Assembly: GCA_963790085.1 (NCBI GenBank)
Contig: CAWBNH010000004.1
Coordinates: 1 to 38,814 of the forward strand
Direction: 5' to 3'
DNA length: 38,814 nt
Origin: CAXMST01 sp963790085
Lineage (GTDB): Bacteria; Actinomycetota; Thermoleophilia; Solirubrobacterales; 70-9
The translations under genes were made by a program, and so were the position numbers. Below, in pieces: positions 31,974 to 38,814 of this stretch (positions within the stretch are counted from its first letter, which is position 1; each line of letters starts with the position of its first letter). The notes below the pieces were generated by a model. It saw only the letters and a list, made by a program, of their open reading frames with translations, made no database searches and was not told the origin of the DNA.

Positions 31974-33278
31974 ATGGCCGACGCATCGCTGACCGACAAG
32001 CACCTCGCCGAGCTCCACGAGCTCGCGGCGGAGCGCGGGATCGAGCGCTTCCGGATGCTCAGCCGGGACGAGCTGATCGCCGAGCTCGGCGGCGCCCAGG
32101 AGGCGCGCGAGCCGGCCGCGGGCGGCGACCGCGGGCGCGCTCGCGGCGGCCGCGAGAGCCGCGAGGGCCGCGGCAGGCGGGGCGGCCGCCGGGAGCGCGA
32201 GCCGGATCGGGATGAGGCGGAGGAGCCGGCGGCCGAGCCGGTCAGCGGCGTGCTCGAGATCACCTCCCGGGGTCACGGCTTCCTGCGCCTCGACGACCCC
32301 GATGCCGAGGGCGACATCTACGTCTCGCCCTCCCAGATCCGCCGCTGCGAGCTTCAGGAGGGCGACGCGATCACCGGCCCTGCCCGGGAGCCACGGCGCG
32401 GCGAGCGTCACCCGGCGCTGGTTCACATCGACACCGTCAACGGCGCCGAGCCGGGTGGCGAGCGCTCCAGGTTCGAGGAGCTCGTCGCGATCCCGCCACA
32501 CCGCCGCCTGGCGATCACCGGCGCCGGCGCCGAGCCCGAGATCGCGGTCCTGCTTCGCGCGGTCGATCTGCTCGCGCCGCTGGCCCGCGGTCAGCGGGTC
32601 CTGGTCAAGGCCGCCCGCGGGTCGGGCCGGACGACGCTGCTGCGCGCCCTGGCGCGGGAGCTGAGCGCGGTCGAGGACCTCGAGACGATCGTCGTCCTCG
32701 TCGACGAGCGGCCCGAGGAGGAGCCCGCCTGGCGCGAGGCGCTTCCGGACGCCGAGCTGAGAATCGCGGGGGCCGAGATGCGCCCCGGCGAGCAGCTTCG
32801 CGCGGTCGAGATGGCCGTCTCGCAGGCGAAGCGCAAGGCCGAGCGCGGGGCCGACGTGGCGCTGCTGATCGACTCGCTCTCGCGGCTCGCGGTGGCGGCC
32901 GACGACCCCGGGGCGGCGAAGCCGATCTTCGGAGCCGGCCGCGAGACCGAGGGCGATGAGTCCGGCTCGCTGACCGTGATCGCGACGGCGCTGACCGACG
33001 ACGATGACGACGTCGCCAGGGCCCTGGCGACGACCGAGAACGTGACGATCGAGCTCAGCCGCGAGCTCGCCGAGGCCGGCGTCTATCCGGCGCTCGACGC
33101 CGCGGCCTGTCGGGTCGTCGCCGAGGACTCGCTGCGCGATGGTGCCGAGCTGGCGGGCGCCCGGGCGCTGCGGGCGGAGCTGGCCGCGATGCCGGCGCGG
33201 GATGCCGCGGAGCGACTCGCCGAGCGGATCCGTGAGACGGAGACGAACGAGGAGCTGCTGAGCGCGCTCGGCGAGTAG
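31974..33278 (+). CDS. Divergent Rho-like transcription factor
   Basis: A 434-residue Rho homologue. It has an N-terminal Rho_N helical region (about 5-40), a basic Arg/Gly/Glu linker, and a cold-shock RNA-binding domain (GVLEITSRGHGFLRL, DIYVSPSQIRR, 92-157). The RecA-like ATPase domain follows: Walker A is altered to RGSGRTTLL in place of KAGKTTLL, VDERPEE (243-249) is kept, and Walker B is ALLIDSLSRLA. The long Q-loop segment (about 25 residues after Walker B) is deleted and the R-loop EEFKGTGN is replaced by LATTENVT; these loops contact RNA in the central channel. It is therefore probably a paralogue with a changed or lost translocase activity, not the housekeeping Rho. Confidence 0.85.
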   Translation: MADASLTDKHLAELHELAAERGIERFRMLSRDELIAELGGAQEAREPAAGGDRGRARGGRESREGRGRRGGRREREPDRDEAEEPAAEPVSGVLEITSRGHGFLRLDDPDAEGDIYVSPSQIRRCELQEGDAITGPAREPRRGERHPALVHIDTVNGAEPGGERSRFEELVAIPPHRRLAITGAGAEPEIAVLLRAVDLLAPLARGQRVLVKAARGSGRTTLLRALARELSAVEDLETIVVLVDERPEEEPAWREALPDAELRIAGAEMRPGEQLRAVEMAVSQAKRKAERGADVALLIDSLSRLAVAADDPGAAKPIFGAGRETEGDESGSLTVIATALTDDDDDVARALATTENVTIELSRELAEAGVYPALDAAACRVVAEDSLRDGAELAGARALRAELAAMPARDAAERLAERIRETETNEELLSALGE

Positions 33279-33305
33279 GTCGCGCCGGCGTTCAGCCGGG
33301 CGCGA

Positions 33306-33770
33306 TCAGGGCCGGTAGGCGAGCTCGGCCCAGGAGGGCTCGCGCGAGAGCTCGATCGGCTCGGAGTCACGGTCCGGCTGGATGTAGCCGAAGGCGTTCG
33401 TCTCCTCGTCGAAGACGACGTCGAGCTCACCCTCCTTGACCCGCTGGTCGAGCCAGGCGCCGCGGAAGACGAGCCGGCGGATCCAGTGCACGAGGCTGCG
33501 GCTCGAGCCGTCGACCAGCTCGCCCCAGTTCTCGTTGACGTGATCGCCGAGCGCCGAGGCCGCCTCGCGGATCTCGCCGTTGACGGCGAGCTCGACCAGG
33601 TCGTGCAGCTCCGAACCCTCGAGCCCGGGATGGGTGAAGTTGAGCTTCACCGCGGCCTGCTCGACGCGTTGTGCGAAGTCCCACTCGTTGAACGAGAACC
33701 GAAGCTCCCCGTACTCGAGGACGTAGTCGGAACCGGATTCGTAGTTGCCTCTGCGGGTTGCCTTCTCCAC
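33306..33770 (-). CDS. Hypothetical protein
   Basis: A 154-residue acidic protein that I do not recognise. It is rich in aromatic and acidic residues (YVLEYGELRFSFNEWDF, VNENWGELVDGSSRSLVHW), with no signal peptide, membrane helix or known motif. It probably folds as a compact mixed alpha/beta cytoplasmic protein. I start at GTG 33770, preceded by GGGAGGAAG; the open frame runs another 223 codons upstream through the divergent DUF192 region, which is Arg-rich shadow. It converges with the Rho-like gene (27-base gap). The amino-acid usage and position support a real gene. Confidence 0.65.
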   Translation of the reverse strand: MEKATRRGNYESGSDYVLEYGELRFSFNEWDFAQRVEQAAVKLNFTHPGLEGSELHDLVELAVNGEIREAASALGDHVNENWGELVDGSSRSLVHWIRRLVFRGAWLDQRVKEGELDVVFDEETNAFGYIQPDRDSEPIELSREPSWAELAYRP

Positions 33771-33955
33771 TCGCTTCTTCCTCCCACGCGGGCCTCCCCC
33801 GCCGCGGGCCGCGAATGTTTCAGAACGGCCCTTGACGGCGTGCCCGCTGCGGCGCCGCTGAACGCAGGCTTGCACCCAGCGGACCGTGCAGGAAAGCAGC
33901 GCCGCGCCGCGACGGCTAGCGGGGCGGCGCTCGCCGGCCCGGGGTTTGCCGGGCC

Positions 33956-34453
33956 GTGGGGACCGACGGTCGAGACGGCGCGCGGAAGCCTGGAGCGTGG
34001 CGCCTGCGCCGGCTGCGGAGGCGGACGGTGCTCGGCTCTCGCGTCGCGGTCGCCGACGGCCACCTGAGCAGACTGCTGGGACTGGCGCTGCTGTCGCGTC
34101 GCCGTGCCGGCCCCGGGCTGCTGCTGCCCGGCTGCCACGCGATCCACACGATCGGGATGCTGTTCCGCCTCGACGTCGTCTTCCTCGACGCGGAGCACCG
34201 CGAGCTGCGATGCGAGCGCGCGGTCGGATTCGGCCGGCTGCTGAGCGAGCCGGGCGCCAGCGCGGTGCTCGAGCTGCCGAGCGACGGCGGTCCGGCGGCG
34301 GCTGGGGGAAAGGGGGCGCACGGCAGGCGGGCGGGGTTCGGGTGGCCATGGAGGTCAGCAGCCAACGCGAGCACGAGGCGGTCCCGCCCGGGGTCGAGAG
34401 CCGGGGCACGATCGTCGTCTGCGAGGACGACGAACTCACGCTCGAGCTCTTGA
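33956..34453 (+). CDS. DUF192 family protein
   Basis: The first 110 residues form a DUF192 domain: ADGHLSRLLGLALLSRRR, then GLLLPGCHAIHTIGMLFRLDVVFLD (the most conserved part), then VLELPSD. Family function is unknown. Two GTG starts are possible (33956, or 34028 without the first strand). The upstream GTG sits at the end of an 8-bp hairpin (33935-33956). The natural domain end is near 34283, but the frame continues to 34453 as Arg/Ser-rich sequence, overlapping the response regulator by about 100 bases. The true stop may have been lost or a sequencing frameshift may hide it. Confidence 0.7.
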   Translation: MGTDGRDGARKPGAWRLRRLRRRTVLGSRVAVADGHLSRLLGLALLSRRRAGPGLLLPGCHAIHTIGMLFRLDVVFLDAEHRELRCERAVGFGRLLSEPGASAVLELPSDGGPAAAGGKGAHGRRAGFGWPWRSAANASTRRSRPGSRAGARSSSARTTNSRSSS

Positions 34454-34908
34454 TCGAGAACCTCGAGGCGGATCGCTACCACGCGCTCGCGGCGCCGACG
34501 CGCGCCGATGCCCTCCGGTTCTGTCGCTACAGCCAGCCCGACCTGCTGCTGCTCGACCTCGCGCTGCCGGACGGGTTCGGCCTCGACGTCCTGCGCAGGA
34601 TCCGCGGCTCCGAGGGCGCGGCGGCCGAGTTCGATCGCGGCCTGCCGGTGATCGTGCTCAGCGGCCGCGGCGCCGACTGCGACCGGGTTCGGGGCCTCCA
34701 GGCGGGGGCCGACGACTACCTCGTCAAGCCGTTCCACTATCCCGAGTTGCTCGCCCGGATCGAGAACGCCCTGGCGCGCCGCGGCCGCGAGCGTGCGGGC
34801 CCGATCCAGGTCGGGCCGCTGCGGATCGACTCGGCCACCCGGCGGGTCCAGGTCGGCAGTCGCGAGATCCGCCTCGCCAACAAGGAGTTCGGCGGCTTAG
34901 ATCGCTAA
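34348..34908 (+). pseudogene. Truncated OmpR-type response regulator
   Basis: A 186-residue remnant. The receiver domain is complete: acidic pocket CEDDE (residues 25-29), phospho-acceptor Asp in LLLLDLALPDG (D70), Ser in VIVLSGRG (S105) and Lys in YLVKPF (K127). After a linker the winged-helix DNA-binding domain begins (GPLRIDSATRRVQVGSREIRLANKEF), then departs from the family at GGLDR and stops. Normally LL..L...PG and about 70 more residues follow. The remainder is not found downstream. The break coincides with the switch to lower-GC accessory sequence, so insertion or deletion probably removed the 3' end. It may survive as a receiver-only protein. Confidence 0.8.
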
Positions 34909-35034
34909 GGCCCTATGGATAGCGGGGTTCGCGCCAAGGGTGGCAACGAAGTGGCAATGTCCACCCAAGCTCCGACGAGCGGAGTTTCGGCCCCACCAAT
35001 CATCCGCCTCCGCAGACTGCTCTGCAGCGGCTGT

Positions 35035-35089
35035 CCAAGGCAACGCTATACACCGGATAGCGGTAGCTCCGGGTGGTCAGGGGTTGGCT
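35035..35089. repeat. Direct repeat, copy 1
   Basis: A 55-base segment repeated in the same orientation at 38760-38814 with 3 mismatches by my alignment. The second copy runs into the window end, so the repeat may be longer. On the minus strand both copies keep the same reading frame (PTPDHP.LPLSGV), but copy 1 has TAG where copy 2 has TGG. It may be a duplicated gene segment or a recombination relic. Confidence 0.85.
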
Positions 35090-35282
35090 GGTTGTGGGGG
35101 CCGAACTTCACGACGCCATCGACGACGCCATCGGGCGCCTCGATGCCGCGCTCGCCAGTCACGACTCCGCGGTAGCCTCGCAGCGCGTTGACGATCACCG
35201 CCACGTTGATGCCCTCCCAGTAGGGCTCCGGGGCCGGCGGCAAGTATGCGGCGGCGGCGAATCCCCAGACCGGGGCCGGCAT
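35046..35282 (-). CDS. Small hypothetical protein, probably truncated
   Basis: A 78-residue ORF that I do not recognise (starts MPAPVWGFAAAAYLPPAPEP). ATG 35282 is preceded by GAGAGG at suitable distance; an in-frame ATG at 35321 is possible. Its last 14 codons lie in the 55-base direct repeat. In the second copy (38447-38814) the same frame reads through the stop position as Trp and continues for more than 110 residues, so this may be a gene cut short by a stop codon or by recombination. It lies in the accessory region just left of the tRNA fragment. Confidence 0.4.
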   Translation of the reverse strand: MPAPVWGFAAAAYLPPAPEPYWEGINVAVIVNALRGYRGVVTGERGIEAPDGVVDGVVKFGPHNQPTPDHPELPLSGV

Positions 35283-35522
35283 GCTGAACCTCTCGACGAC
35301 AATTCCGCAATCAGCAAGCATCTTTCCATGCGTTCTTGGCGATTCTGTTTGGGTTTTGCCCTCCCGCTGTAGTCGGTCGTCGGACCGCACTAGGGACCGC
35401 CGGGCAGGCGCTCTGGCTGGCGTCCTCCTGACAGCAGGGCTCGCTGTGAGACGAAGGAAGAAGCGCCCTCTTCGTACGCCGGCGGTACCGCGAGCCGAAC
35501 GACTCATCCGCCCACAACGCGA

Positions 35523-35547
35523 GAAGCCCGCTCAACGAGCGGGCTTC
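35523..35547. terminator. Strong hairpin beside the tRNA fragment
   Basis: A perfect 11-bp stem (GAAGCCCGCTC / GAGCGGGCTTC) with a three-base loop. It lies directly downstream of the tRNA 3' fragment in the minus-strand direction, where a tRNA terminator would be expected. The U tract is very short. The 240 bases to its left (35283-35522) hold no gene that I can support. Confidence 0.6.
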
Positions 35548-35553
35548 CACCTA

Positions 35554-35595
35554 TAGCGGGGGCGGGATTTGAACCCGCGACCTCCGGGTTATGAG
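35554..35595 (-). pseudogene. tRNA-Met(CAU) 3' fragment, probable attachment site
   Basis: On the minus strand this reads from the anticodon loop CTCATAA through CCCGG, the variable loop, the T-arm GCGGG-TTCAAAT-CCCGC, and the acceptor strand CCCCGCT plus discriminator A. The anticodon is CAU. The sequence on the 5' side does not pair with the anticodon stem, so the 5' half is absent. Such 3' halves are left where elements integrate into tRNA genes. The orientation puts the intact tRNA and the element body to the right, beyond the window. Confidence 0.8.
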
Positions 35596-35766
35596 ATCGA
35601 AGGACGGGGTTGCGCTGGGTTGCGTTCCGCTTGTTCAAGCGGTGCGAATTGCCCGGCCTTGCCCTCACTTGCGCTCAGCTTGATGCCCGGATTGATGCCC
35701 GCAGGAACCGCCGCCCGCCCGCCGGCCCTGGCCCGTGAGGCTGGGGACAGACCAGCCGGCTGACGT

Positions 35767-36684
35767 TCAGCTGATCGCCGTCTCGAAGAAGGCGTGCTGC
35801 GTCTGCGTCGCCTCGTCATAGAGCAACCAACCCTCCCGACCGCAGAGGTTCTCCCAAGTCCATTCCGGTGAACTGAAGTAGATCCACTGGGCAGCTTGCG
35901 GCGCACCGCGCTGCAAAGCTTCCCGCCGCATCGCCTCCAGCTCTGCCTTCATGTCGCTATCGAGCTCCGCCAAGGCGTTCTGATCCTGCAGTCGCTCATC
36001 AGCACGACAGGCTTCTACGTCCTCGACGGGGAAGATCTCGTCGCCATCGCGGGGCTTCTTCTCGGGGCCGGACTCGTCACTACCGGCTTCCGGGACAGGC
36101 TCGACTGGTCCGAACAGCCAAGTCCAGACCTCCACTTCGATCCCGAAGGCCACGCCGCGGCCCAACTTCCGGACGTAAGGTGCCTCGGCCTCGGGCAGAA
36201 GCTGGCCGAGATTCCGCTCAACCTCGTCCCATTTGGCGACATCGGTGAGCCGCCGGCCGTACTTGATCGCGGATCGCTGGTCCACCCGCACCGGCGTGCA
36301 GACGTGGGTGACGATCACAAGCGCGAAGATCTCCGCGTCAGCCGTCTCGACCCGCTCCGCAGTCCGCCGCGCCTTTCGTATATCCGAACGTACTCGCTCT
36401 CTCCAATTGCGCAGGTGCGGATCTCTGGTCGCGTGCGGCGAGAGAAGGGCCTTGGCCTCCAGAAGGGCCTCGGGTGCCCCGTCGGACCTCAAGATCGCGA
36501 GATCAGTCCGCTTCCATTCTCGCGCCACCATAAGATCGCGGTCGGCCAACTGCTGGTGAAGCTGGTACGCGAGGCGGTCCCGGACCTGCGCCTCGGGCTT
36601 CGACGTAAGCGCGAGGTATGCGAGCTCATCAGGGTCGGGCGAGAGTCTTGAGATGGCTCTTCTGATTTCGTCCGCAAGCGTCAT
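35767..36684 (-). CDS. PD-(D/E)XK nuclease-like protein
   Basis: A 305-residue protein. The N-terminal third looks like a PD-(D/E)XK nuclease core: Glu31 in a helix (PEAQVRDRLAYQLHQQL), then Asp61 in TDLAIL, then E76-A-K78 in ALLEAKALL, with HLRNWRERVRSDIRKARR after it. The middle contains a beta-strand-rich part (IFALVIVTHVC) and the C-terminus ends in an aromatic segment (WIYFSSPEWTWENL and GWLLYDEATQTQHAFF) that I do not recognise. ATG 36684 has AGGAG upstream. It is the third gene in a minus-strand group of accessory genes. A restriction or defence role is plausible but unproven. Base composition is clearly less GC-rich than the chromosome to the left. Confidence 0.6.
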   Translation of the reverse strand: MTLADEIRRAISRLSPDPDELAYLALTSKPEAQVRDRLAYQLHQQLADRDLMVAREWKRTDLAILRSDGAPEALLEAKALLSPHATRDPHLRNWRERVRSDIRKARRTAERVETADAEIFALVIVTHVCTPVRVDQRSAIKYGRRLTDVAKWDEVERNLGQLLPEAEAPYVRKLGRGVAFGIEVEVWTWLFGPVEPVPEAGSDESGPEKKPRDGDEIFPVEDVEACRADERLQDQNALAELDSDMKAELEAMRREALQRGAPQAAQWIYFSSPEWTWENLCGREGWLLYDEATQTQHAFFETAIS

Positions 36685-36752
36685 ACAAGGGCTCCTGGCA
36701 TCAGTCGGGTCTGGGTAACCCGCACTGTAGTGGCGGGCTGCAGGACTCGCAC

Positions 36753-37016
36753 TTAGTCAAGCAAGCGGTCGAGCAGTCTGCCAGCGCGCGGCGAGAGCTC
36801 CGCCATCGGCGCGCGATTCATCAGCAGCCGCGCTTCCGAGCGCGCCTCGGCCAGGAAGGCATCCGAGATCGGCCGCTCGTCCGTAGTTGCGATGGCCCAG
36901 AGCGCCGGATACTCGGTCCCGTCCGCAGCGCGGACCAGATCCGCGAGGGCGGGCAGGACCGTGAGCGGATCCCCGAGATTGACTCGCTCCGAGGGGCTCT
37001 CCAGAATGAAGCTCAT
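36753..37016 (-). CDS. Hypothetical protein (island)
   Basis: An 87-residue protein that I do not recognise. It begins MSFILESPSERVNLGDPLTVLPALADLV and is mostly helical, with SDAFLAEARSEARLLMNRAP and a Leu-rich end. There are no Cys clusters, signal or membrane segment. The ATG overlaps the stop of the upstream 210-residue gene (ATGA), so the two are translationally coupled; the nuclease-like gene follows 68 bases later. The strict coupling suggests that the pair acts together. Confidence 0.6.
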   Translation of the reverse strand: MSFILESPSERVNLGDPLTVLPALADLVRAADGTEYPALWAIATTDERPISDAFLAEARSEARLLMNRAPMAELSPRAGRLLDRLLD

Positions 37017-37648
37017 CAGGGACGCCTCCGCTCGCCTGAATGTTCTTCAGCCTCCGGTCGTGCCTCCAGCGAACCTTGAACCGTCTGAGGCGTAGTGGGT
37101 TCGCTCCACGCACTCATCTTCCGTTGCCTCGAATAGGTGGTCGTACAGACTTCGACCTCCATCGGGTACCGCTCAAGGCTAGGTAGCTGCCGCCGAATCG
37201 ACGAGCCCTCCAGAACAGTCAGGACCAACTTCGCGCCTTCCGGCATCGTCTTCTCATTAAGTCGACGCAGCCGTCCAAGATGTTCTGCTGCCACGCCATC
37301 GAGCTGGCATAAGAGCTCAACGCCATCGGCGCGCGAGCCGGCATCAAGGTTCATGAGCCGGGGGGCCGTCTCATTCACGAGGTCAAGAAAGGGCTCCTCT
37401 CCGATCGCATGTATCGCGATCAGGAGAAGTCCGTCTTCAAGGATCGTCTGGGGCCGCTCCGGGAACCAACGGATCAGGTCCTGAGAGCCTGGCCGGTGAT
37501 CCAGCGTTGAGTCCCCGGTCATCCGCAGTCGAGTCGGCTCGAGCGTCCACACAGGCCGACTGTGCTCCCAAAGCCACGCGATATGCGTTGGGAGGATTCC
37601 TCCTTCGTTCTGGCTACCTACTGAGATCTGTGCGGTGAACTTCGCCAC
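37016..37648 (-). CDS. Hypothetical protein (island)
   Basis: A 210-residue protein that I do not recognise. The first half is mixed alpha/beta (MAKFTAQISVGSQNEGGILP, LEDGLLLIAIHAIGEEPFLDLV). The tail from about residue 180 is polar and probably disordered. The GTG start is preceded by AAGGA. It is the first gene of a minus-strand trio (with 36753-37016 and the PD-(D/E)XK-like gene). The 218 bases upstream (37649-37866) hold no clear gene; they contain short GTCGTAAGTAGTCGT-type repeats that could be regulatory. Confidence 0.6.
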   Translation of the reverse strand: MAKFTAQISVGSQNEGGILPTHIAWLWEHSRPVWTLEPTRLRMTGDSTLDHRPGSQDLIRWFPERPQTILEDGLLLIAIHAIGEEPFLDLVNETAPRLMNLDAGSRADGVELLCQLDGVAAEHLGRLRRLNEKTMPEGAKLVLTVLEGSSIRRQLPSLERYPMEVEVCTTTYSRQRKMSAWSEPTTPQTVQGSLEARPEAEEHSGERRRP

Positions 37649-37866
37649 GGTGCATCCTTAGTCTGCCTTCTGTCGTAGTCGTAAGTAGTCGTGAGCGGTC
37701 GACGCAATCTGACATCCAGCGCCTCCGATCGCACCCTCTCATCTCCGTTCCCGGTTTGCCTTGGGGCAGGAAAGCTGACGACCTCTCCCTGGCTGCTGGG
37801 CATCGCTACCTGGGAGTCGAAGCCCCCCGAGACCGACTAATCGGCCTGGTCTCCCCTCCATCCCGT

Positions 37867-38034
37867 ATGGTCGGCGTGGTGGCTGATCAATCCAACCGGG
37901 CACCAAAGCGTGGTCGCTGGGTGGCCGCCAAAGACCGGACGGAGGCGACGCTGCTCGGGCCCAAGGCGGTCGAGAAGCTCCGACGCCGCCACCCACGACC
38001 CGACAAGAACCGAAAGCAGAACGACTCCACTTGA
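37867..38034 (+). CDS. Possible small basic protein
   Basis: A 55-residue ORF (starts MVGVVADQSNRAPKRGRW) rich in Lys/Arg. It has no recognisable domain and no clear Shine-Dalgarno. It is the only plausible coding stretch between 37649 and 38195; if it is not real, that 547-base interval has no gene that I can support. Confidence 0.25.
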   Translation: MVGVVADQSNRAPKRGRWVAAKDRTEATLLGPKAVEKLRRRHPRPDKNRKQNDST

Positions 38035-38195
38035 TCGGGCCCTATCGGCAGTTGGCAAGGCCGAGCTCGCCGCTCGGCAGGTGCCGGATGTCTACCCCCT
38101 AACGCCGCGGAGCCGAATTGATCCGGAAAAGGGCGCGCTACCGACGGGTTGGTACCTAGAGGATCCAGGGCCGTTCGACTAGATGGCACTGCCGT

Positions 38196-38405
38196 CTACT
38201 CAAGCGCCCGCAGCATCTGCGTGAACCGACGATCACCGAGGTTCCCAAGCGGTGCGTCTCGCACCCCCTTGAACGGCTCTGGCAGGAGCTCGAGGTCCAA
38301 CTGGTGGTCGTCCTTCGCCTTCCGGTTGAACGCTTCAACGTGGGGGCAATCCTCCCCCAGGACAAGAGGTGGCTTGCGCGGGAGTTCAAGCCACGGGTTC
38401 CGCAC
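38196..38405 (-). CDS. Small hypothetical protein
   Basis: A 69-residue ORF starting at GTG (MRNPWLELPRKPPLVLGEDC). AAGG lies about nine bases upstream. It follows the partial gene at 38447 on the same strand with a 41-base gap. The residue mix looks protein-like rather than like a GC-skewed shadow. No function recognised. It could be the tail of a larger gene broken by a frameshift, since its start lies so close to the previous stop. Confidence 0.4.
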   Translation of the reverse strand: MRNPWLELPRKPPLVLGEDCPHVEAFNRKAKDDHQLDLELLPEPFKGVRDAPLGNLGDRRFTQMLRALE

Positions 38406-38446
38406 AACGGGAGCCTTTCGAGCCTTGTGGCGAGTCGACCATCGCG

Positions 38447-38814
38447 CTATTTCTTGCTGACGTGGACGGTGATTCCGGCGGCCTTGCAGTCGCGGCGAAG
38501 GCTCTGGACCATCTCATCGGCTCGCTCTCTGATCACTTCCGCGATCTCTTTCTCATCCACTTCCGTCTCCCCCTCCTGGGCTGTCGCTTCCCAGGAGATG
38601 CTCAGCACGATGCGCATCGAGTGCAGCCTATCGGGGCTCGCTCCGCGTATCGAAGGGACGGCTGCTGATGCTGGCTCTGCGTCGGACGTCGTCGCCTCTT
38701 GGCCACCGGACGGGTTGAGCAAGCGGCTCTGACGCTGCAACACCCGTGTTGGCGCTGGCCCAAGGCAACGCCATACACCGGATAGAGGTAGCTGCGGGTG
38801 GTCAGGGGTTGGCT
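38447..38814 (-). CDS. Hypothetical protein, 5' end beyond window
   Basis: A partial gene running off the right edge. In the window the frame reads from PTPDHPQLPLSGVW through RVLQRQSRLLNPSG, an Ala/Ser/Glu-rich stretch, MRIVLSISWEA, then a charged helix (VDEKEIAEVIRERADEMVQS) and the end GITVHVSKK. The start cannot be seen; a GTG at 38743 would give a 98-residue protein. The MRIVLSISWEA part could be a separate small protein starting at an internal ATG. The first codons lie in the 55-base repeat shared with 35035-35089. Confidence 0.45.
   Translation of the reverse strand, partial: PTPDHPQLPLSGVWRCLGPAPTRVLQRQSRLLNPSGGQEATTSDAEPASAAVPSIRGASPDRLHSMRIVLSISWEATAQEGETEVDEKEIAEVIRERADEMVQSLRRDCKAAGITVHVSKK
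38760..38814. repeat. Direct repeat, copy 2
   Basis: The second copy of the 55-base repeat of 35035-35089, same orientation, 3 mismatches, cut by the window end. One mismatch turns the TAG of copy 1 into TGG on the minus strand; another is synonymous. Confidence 0.85.

Noticed and set aside
33935..33956. 8-bp hairpin as a terminator
   Set aside because: No U tract, no clear upstream gene on that strand, and GC-rich chance hairpins are common here.
34919..34927. ATAGCGGGG matching the tRNA acceptor end as a second attachment core
   Set aside because: Only nine bases are shared with the tRNA fragment; too short to call.

Overview
The window is a GC-rich, densely packed chromosomal segment from an actinomycete-type bacterium. 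The best guess is class Thermoleophilia, near the Solirubrobacterales. This rests on very high GC, frequent GTG/TTG starts, leaderless-looking promoters, Asp/Gly-rich calcium-repeat tails ending in Cys, and LemA/DUF2207 and DUF4430 proteins. It is an inference from gene content, not a phylogenetic result.

Region 1 (1-9.6 kb) holds small stress and housekeeping genes: DUF1918, SRPBCC, YjbQ, a zinc-ribbon membrane protein, DUF805 and a catalase-like haem protein. A TetR regulator with acetoacetyl-CoA synthetase follows. Next comes a minus-strand cluster of a coiled-coil protein, a phosphoribosyltransferase-hydrolase fusion and an erythromycin-esterase-family enzyme. Region 2 (9.6-19.8 kb) is a minus-strand operon reading DUF2267 - porG - porA - porB - FAD/4Fe-4S oxidoreductase - PEP synthase. 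It links acetyl-CoA, pyruvate and PEP through ferredoxin. Beside it are a universal stress protein, a beta-keto acid cleavage enzyme (which makes acetoacetate) and a divergent HSDL2-like dehydrogenase. Region 3 (19.9-22.9 kb) has LemA/DUF2207 membrane genes and a stand-alone cyclic-nucleotide-binding protein.

Region 4 (22.9-29.6 kb) is the most interesting part. A cobalamin riboswitch precedes five tightly packed genes: two exported DUF4430 (transcobalamin C-terminal-like) proteins, an ECF T component, a fused double ECF ATPase, and an ECF S component. The S component is fused to an extracytoplasmic alpha/alpha-barrel repeat domain and a C-terminal membrane anchor. Animal intrinsic factor and transcobalamin combine an alpha6-alpha6 barrel with a DUF4430-like beta domain. 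This operon therefore looks like a bacterial vitamin B12 capture and import machine built from the same two folds, split over several polypeptides and attached to an ECF importer.

Region 5 (29.6-34.9 kb) contains a nitroreductase, GlpD, a Rho-like protein that has lost the two RNA-translocating loops, a hypothetical gene, a DUF192 protein and a response regulator cut off inside its DNA-binding domain. From about 34.9 kb the sequence becomes less GC-rich and accessory. It holds a 3' tRNA-Met(CAU) fragment (a probable attachment site), a 55-bp direct repeat (35.04 and 38.76 kb), a PD-(D/E)XK nuclease-like gene and several unrecognised small genes. This is probably one end of an integrated island that runs off the right edge. 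No stretch over 300 bases lacks a called gene, except that 37649-38195 would be empty if the weak 55-residue ORF there is not real.
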